Positions 59,541 to 64,000 of a stretch of DNA of 64,000 bases are shown here, piece by piece. Origin of the DNA: JAWPMV01 sp038527215 (GTDB taxonomy: Bacteria > Bacteroidota > Bacteroidia > J057); assembly GCA_038527215.1 (NCBI GenBank), contig JBCBGC010000019.1:1-64000 (forward strand), read 5' to 3'. Made by a program: the position numbers and the translations under genes. The notes under the pieces were generated by a model. That model worked only from the letters and a program-made list of their open reading frames with translations, was not told where the DNA came from and did not search any database. Position 1 is the first letter of the stretch. Each line of letters starts with the position of its first letter.

Positions 59541-60668
59541 GTGAGAATACGTTTTATCTTTTTTCTTTCCTTGCTTCTGCCTTGCTATGCGTGGGCTCAG
59601 GATCCTAACGTTCCCAGTAACCTGACTTCCACCAATGCACCTAAATACAGCAATGAATTCCTTCGCATCGGTATTGGTGCCCGGGCTTTCGGCATGGGCA
59701 ACGCTCAGGTGGCTACGGCTCAGGATGTAACGGCCGGTTACTGGAACCCGGCTGGCCTGGCTAATGAGAGCAGACTGCTCTATCCGGAGCTTTCGCTGAT
59801 GCACGCTTCCTACTTCGCCAATGTCGCGAACTATAATTATATCGGCTTCTCCATGCCCGTGGATACGGCGGCGAATCGCTACTTTGGTATCTCACTGATC
59901 AGAATCGGGGTGGATGATATTCCCAATACCCTGCAGTTGATCGAGCCTGATGGGAGCATCAACTACGGAGCCGTATCCAGTTTTTCCAGCACGGAAATGG
60001 CGGCCTTGCTCTCCTATGCCTGGCAGCCACAAATGATTCCCGGCCTCAGCCTGGGGACGAACTTAAAAATCGTCTACCATGGCGCGGGGCGCTTCGGCAA
60101 TGCCTGGGGATTTGGACTGGACCTGGGGGCCCGCTATCAGGCAGGCAATTTCATGGCCGGACTAATGGTAACCGATGCTACCCAAACCTATAATGCCTGG
60201 ACCTATAATACCGAAACCTTTGAAGAAGCTTTTCTTCAAACAGGCAATGACATTTACCAGAGTTCACTGGAAATAACCCGCCCGGCTGCCCGATTGGGCC
60301 TGGCCTATGATATCCCGGTGGGTCGCCGTGTATCCCTGCTGGTAGCCATGGACCATGATTTTCTATTCGATGGCAATCGTCCCAGTGCCTTATTCAGCCA
60401 AAGTGGGGTGAGCTGGGAGCCAAGAGTAGGCATGGAACTTTCTTATCGAAACTACCTGGACCGCAGAGTGGCCTTTCTACGCATGGGCGCTTATAATTTT
60501 CAATACGAACGAAACATCGATGGGACCCAGAAGTTCTCTACCTTTCCGACCGCTGGCGTGGGAATTGTAGTGAAAAACTTTACCATCGATTATGCCCTGG
60601 CCAACATTGGCAACTTTTCTGAAGTCCTATACACCCATATTGTTTCCCTAAAATTCCACATTCAGTAA
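59541..60668 (+). CDS. porV: Type IX secretion system outer-membrane protein PorV
   Basis: This 375-residue protein has a signal peptide (MRIRFIFFLSLLLPCYAWAQ, cleaved after AWAQ) and the PorV/LptO motif, IGIGARAFGMGNAQVA and YWNPAGL. It is an outer-membrane barrel that binds T9SS cargo at the cell surface and hands it to the PorU sortase. The start codon is GTG (59541), with no ATG in frame before the signal peptide. The following C25 peptidase gene starts 78 bases further, so a porV and sortase-like gene pair is visible, consistent with a functional T9SS, but other T9SS genes lie outside the window. Confidence 0.92.
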   Translation: MRIRFIFFLSLLLPCYAWAQDPNVPSNLTSTNAPKYSNEFLRIGIGARAFGMGNAQVATAQDVTAGYWNPAGLANESRLLYPELSLMHASYFANVANYNYIGFSMPVDTAANRYFGISLIRIGVDDIPNTLQLIEPDGSINYGAVSSFSSTEMAALLSYAWQPQMIPGLSLGTNLKIVYHGAGRFGNAWGFGLDLGARYQAGNFMAGLMVTDATQTYNAWTYNTETFEEAFLQTGNDIYQSSLEITRPAARLGLAYDIPVGRRVSLLVAMDHDFLFDGNRPSALFSQSGVSWEPRVGMELSYRNYLDRRVAFLRMGAYNFQYERNIDGTQKFSTFPTAGVGIVVKNFTIDYALANIGNFSEVLYTHIVSLKFHIQ

Positions 60669-60746
60669 AGTGTATGACAATTTATGCGCGACGCAATGGG
60701 TAACTTTTCGACAAACTTGACACATCGTGGACCAAGGGTTCTGTTT

Positions 60747-63700
60747 ATGAAAAAATATGGTATCCTACTTGGTACCTTGCTTCTTTTTGTCTTTAACCTT
60801 CAGGCCCAGCCATTTGACTATGGCAATCAATGGTATAAGGCCAATTCCACTCAATCCTTTATTGAACTCGCAGTATGGGAGGATGGGGTCTATCGGGTAT
60901 ATCCCGGGGATTTTCAGCAAGCTGGTTTTGACCTCAGTGCGGTGAATCCCGACTTTCTCCAACTCTACTACCGGGGCAAGGAAATTCCCCTTTACGTGGA
61001 AAAAGCGGGCGGCACCTTTAGTTACCTGGAGTTCTATGGTAAAAGGAATGATGGGGGCGTGGACTCGATCATGTACCGGGATCCTATTAGCGGAAAACAC
61101 AACAATGACCTTCAGCCCAACCGGGACAATAGCATATATTCAGACACCGCTGTCTATTTTTTGACCTGGGGTACGGTTCCCTCCGGGAATCGCTATTTCA
61201 GCAACCTGGACCCTACCTATAATTTGTACACCCCGGTTCCTCATTTTCAATATGAAACCAAACGCGGCTATCATCCAGATGAACCCGGCGTTAGTTATGT
61301 CGTGGGTGGCGGGGGCCAGTACGATTCCTTTTACAGTTTAAATTGTGATTATGTAACGGGTGAAGGCTACGTCGGTCCCTCCTTTGGCATTGGAGGAACC
61401 CGGGTGATTCCCATGGAAACCCCTGCCTCAGCCGGGATCGGAGATTCTGTACGGGTGCAGTTCCGGGTCTTTGGTCGTTCCAAAACCCAGCACCGCCTCA
61501 AAGTCAAGCTGAACAACAATGACAGTTATCCTGTCATCGACACCACCATTCAAAACTCGCAGGTTTACATCAAAACCTACGCAAGAAATTATTTGCCGGC
61601 TACCAGCCTGGGGGCTACGACAGACCTTACCTTTGAGGCCTTGCAGGGCAATACCGATAATAACCAGCTGTGCTGGGCTTCCATTTCTTATCGGCGTCTG
61701 CCAGATATGAATGGAGATTCTACCATCGTGATCCAGGATTGGAGCAGCAATACCAAGAGTTATTTCCGGCTCAACAATGTGATCGGGGATGACACCATTT
61801 ATGTTTATGATCCAGTCCACCGCTTTCGTAGCATCGGCCTGATCAACAACAGCAACATTGCTGATGTCATCGTACAGGGATTTGGCAATCCCAGTGATTT
61901 GATTGTGGTATCAGATCGGGCGATCAAAAAACCCAAAATCTCAGGTACCTCTCTGAATAGCCTGTTCAATCGCGGGGGAGAATATGTGATCATCACCCAC
62001 CGTACCCTGGCAGCCTCTGCTGCTGCCTTTGCCAATTACCGGGATACTGCTACGGTGAATCCAGTCGCCTCGACCGCGGTAGTGTATGTGGACGAAATTT
62101 ATGATGAGTACGGGTATGGAACCATCACGCCCTGGGCCATCAAGCGCTTCTGTAAGGATGCCATTGATAACTGGAATGTGAAGCCTAAGTACTTCATGCT
62201 CTGGGGTAAGGGACGATATCGTACCCGCGGCATTGCGCCCGATGTGGCCCTGGTGCCAACTTATGGCTTCCCCGCTACCGATTACGAGTTTGTAACCCAT
62301 TTTGACCAGCAAGGGATAGACCTGGAGCCGGAAGCGGCCATTGGCCGGATCAACCTCTTCAACAATGACGAGGGCATGACCTATTTGGATAAGGTCAATG
62401 ACTATGAGCATACCGATTGGGATACCTGGATGAAAGAAGGGGTTTTCTTAGGAGGCGGAGATTCTCCTGGTGAGCAAAATGCGATCTCCTCGGCTTTCGA
62501 TTTTATGATTGAGGCCTTTGAGGCGACACCTTTTGGGGGCCTCACCCATTATTTCCAGAAGCGCTCCGGAGATATCGTGGTTGACCCGACCAATGCTACC
62601 TACCACGATGAAATTTCTCAAGGGGTGCGGATGATCCACTTTTTTGGCCACTCCACCAGCAACATTCTGGATGTATCCCTTCGTCAGCCTTTTGAATACA
62701 ATAACTTTGGAAAATATCCCTTCATGATTGCCATGGGCTGCTATGGGGGAGACTTTACCGTACCAGAGCATAGTTTTGGTGAAAACTGGGTCCTTCAGCC
62801 TCAGCGTGGGTCCATTGGTTACCTCGGTAATTCCAGTGCCGGATACCTCAATCCACTGCGGGATTATGGCCGTAACCTGTATCGCTTCCTCTATGACCAG
62901 CGTTTGGGCAAGCCGATTGGCCAAATCATTCAGGAACAGGTTTTCTCCTATACTGATTCCCTTAGCGGCATTCAATTCCGGAACCACGCCCGGCAGATGA
63001 ACCTGCAAGGAGATCCTGCCATCATCTTATATCATGAGCCTTTACCGGATCTGTCCATTAGTCAGTCCAGTATTTTCTTTAATCCAGAAAACTTCACTGC
63101 CCAGGATGACTCCTTCCGGATCAACGTGATCGTGACCAACCAGGGCCTGACGGTGGAGGATTCTATTCGCATTGAAATCCGCCAAAGACTGCCGGACAAC
63201 CGCCTCATCATCCATCCCTCTATCAAGCGGCCTATTACGGTTTTCCGCGACACGCTTAGCCTGGTCATCAACAACGTTTTTGGGAACGGTCTGGCCGGAC
63301 CCAACCAGTTTGAAATATTTGTGGATGCGGATGAAGTGGTGACCGAATACAATGAAAACAATAACCGTCTCAACCTGGATGTAGTCGTACCAGGAAATAT
63401 CCCTGCAATTCTTTTTCCTCGGGAATACGCCATCATCCCTAATAACCAGGTGAGTTTGCAGGCTTCTGCTTTCTTCATGACCCAGGCGGATGATGTGGGC
63501 TTCATATTTGAGATTGATACCTCTGCGACCTTCTCTTCTCCCCTGATGGTAAACTCAGGCGTGATTACGGGGAATGCGACCTTCGTCTCCTGGGATGTGC
63601 CTTTCAACCTGATGGACAGCACCGTGTATTTCTGGCGGGTTCGGTTGGCTCAGGCCGATCAGGTAGTCTGGGGAAATTCCTCTTTTAAATATATTGCCAA

Positions 63701-64000
63701 CCGTACCGGATGGGCGCAGGCTAAGTTTGAGCAGTTCTTAAAAGACCCGCTCGATCAGATCAACCTGCAACCCTTGCAGCGAAAGTGGCAATACAACTCC
63801 TTTGGACAAGAGTTTGAGTTTGCGACCCGGATCAACGGAAGTTTCGCCTACTTTATCAACAATAATCAGATCGTCGACCTGGCCACCAATGGCTTTAGCG
63901 GGGATGGGGTAGCCTTCCTCATCATCGACCAGAAATCGCTGTCGATTGAGGTCATCACCCACTTCTATGGTGCCATCGGGGTGACCAATGCTCCCGGTGG
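60747..64000 (+). CDS. C25-family cysteine peptidase, possible T9SS sortase PorU2 (cut at window end)
   Basis: The reading frame runs from ATG 60747 to the window end (1,084 codons visible) with no stop; the C-terminus lies outside. It has a signal peptide (MKKYGILLGTLLLFVFNLQAQ, ending LQAQ) and an N-terminal segment with DGVYRVYPGDFQQAGF. The C25 catalytic pair is visible: His635 in HFFGHSTSN and Cys665 in AMGCYGGDF. After about residue 770 a CARDB-like beta domain begins (DLSISQSSIFFNPE), and further beta domains follow. Large C25 proteins like this beside porV are annotated as possible PorU2 sortases. Antisense frames across it are shadows. Confidence 0.88.
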   Translation, partial: MKKYGILLGTLLLFVFNLQAQPFDYGNQWYKANSTQSFIELAVWEDGVYRVYPGDFQQAGFDLSAVNPDFLQLYYRGKEIPLYVEKAGGTFSYLEFYGKRNDGGVDSIMYRDPISGKHNNDLQPNRDNSIYSDTAVYFLTWGTVPSGNRYFSNLDPTYNLYTPVPHFQYETKRGYHPDEPGVSYVVGGGGQYDSFYSLNCDYVTGEGYVGPSFGIGGTRVIPMETPASAGIGDSVRVQFRVFGRSKTQHRLKVKLNNNDSYPVIDTTIQNSQVYIKTYARNYLPATSLGATTDLTFEALQGNTDNNQLCWASISYRRLPDMNGDSTIVIQDWSSNTKSYFRLNNVIGDDTIYVYDPVHRFRSIGLINNSNIADVIVQGFGNPSDLIVVSDRAIKKPKISGTSLNSLFNRGGEYVIITHRTLAASAAAFANYRDTATVNPVASTAVVYVDEIYDEYGYGTITPWAIKRFCKDAIDNWNVKPKYFMLWGKGRYRTRGIAPDVALVPTYGFPATDYEFVTHFDQQGIDLEPEAAIGRINLFNNDEGMTYLDKVNDYEHTDWDTWMKEGVFLGGGDSPGEQNAISSAFDFMIEAFEATPFGGLTHYFQKRSGDIVVDPTNATYHDEISQGVRMIHFFGHSTSNILDVSLRQPFEYNNFGKYPFMIAMGCYGGDFTVPEHSFGENWVLQPQRGSIGYLGNSSAGYLNPLRDYGRNLYRFLYDQRLGKPIGQIIQEQVFSYTDSLSGIQFRNHARQMNLQGDPAIILYHEPLPDLSISQSSIFFNPENFTAQDDSFRINVIVTNQGLTVEDSIRIEIRQRLPDNRLIIHPSIKRPITVFRDTLSLVINNVFGNGLAGPNQFEIFVDADEVVTEYNENNNRLNLDVVVPGNIPAILFPREYAIIPNNQVSLQASAFFMTQADDVGFIFEIDTSATFSSPLMVNSGVITGNATFVSWDVPFNLMDSTVYFWRVRLAQADQVVWGNSSFKYIANRTGWAQAKFEQFLKDPLDQINLQPLQRKWQYNSFGQEFEFATRINGSFAYFINNNQIVDLATNGFSGDGVAFLIIDQKSLSIEVITHFYGAIGVTNAPG

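Noticed and set aside
60765..63962. Long minus-strand frames opposite the C25 peptidase gene
   Set aside because: They are shadows of the plus-strand gene, which has a signal peptide, catalytic motifs and an uninterrupted frame to the window end.
1..64000. tRNA, rRNA, insertion sequence or prophage genes
   Set aside because: No cloverleaf, rRNA segment, transposase, integrase or phage structural gene was recognised by reading either strand.

Overview
The window is chromosomal DNA of a Bacteroidota bacterium, most likely a free-living or marine member of the Saprospirales or a nearby order; the order-level placement is an inference. Four things support this. Several genes carry the Bacteroidota sigma-factor promoter (TAnnTTTG at -7, in some cases with TTG 19-21 bases upstream). 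Shine-Dalgarno sites are weak or absent. There is a type IX secretion PorV gene followed by a giant C25-type peptidase gene. Lipoproteins and small outer-membrane barrels are abundant. I saw no tRNA, rRNA, CRISPR array, complete insertion sequence or prophage. Most of the window is core metabolism and cell-envelope genes.

Layout. 0-4.6 kb: a small lipoprotein, rlmN, and a four-gene tandem array of paralogous secreted barrel-like proteins. 4.7-7.5 kb: two overlapping CoA-type Nudix hydrolase genes, a polysaccharide deacetylase and HMG-CoA lyase. 7.5-11.5 kb: proBA, a cation-diffusion transporter and a toxin-antitoxin-like pair. 11.5-16.1 kb: a giant FAD/Fe-S 2-hydroxyacid dehydrogenase (YdiJ type), DinB and a propeller lipoprotein. 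16.3-21.6 kb: one operon of three periplasmic folding factors and a MoxR ATPase, bounded by a promoter and an intrinsic terminator. 21.8-24.7 kb: a complete partner-switching module (PP2C phosphatase, STAS protein, HATPase kinase). 24.8-29.3 kb: Rieske protein, OmpA-like protein, metallo-hydrolase and typA. 29.4-32.1 kb: a small cysteine-containing secreted peptide co-translated with a six-bladed propeller lipoprotein, tatD, and several palindromic repeats. 32.1-41.5 kb: small hypothetical genes, an MFS transporter, a two-subunit MCC-type acyl-CoA carboxylase behind a palindromic operator, and a metalloprotease. 41.6-45.8 kb: a palindromic repeat cluster, two secreted TonB_C proteins, and dnaG. 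45.8-52 kb: MarR regulator, FadJ-like protein, thiolase, a tiny basic ORF, and sucB. 52-58.2 kb: VanZ-like protein, a membrane protein, a saccharopine-dehydrogenase-like protein, a low-molecular-weight phosphatase and two POT peptide transporters. 58.6-64 kb: an AcpH-like protein, PorV, and a C25 peptidase cut by the window end.

How the genes connect. HMG-CoA lyase, the MCC-type carboxylase, the FadJ-like protein and thiolase together suggest growth on leucine and fatty acids, with the acetyl-CoA produced entering a TCA cycle that uses SucB. The two POT transporters suggest peptide uptake. The folding-factor operon, barrel genes and PorV/C25 pair point to heavy outer-membrane export. The most unusual items are the four-copy barrel array, the DnaG with all four zinc ligands replaced, the peptide/propeller pair with a start-codon-occluding leader hairpin, a partner-switch module with no evident sigma-B target, and three distinct families of intergenic palindromic repeats.
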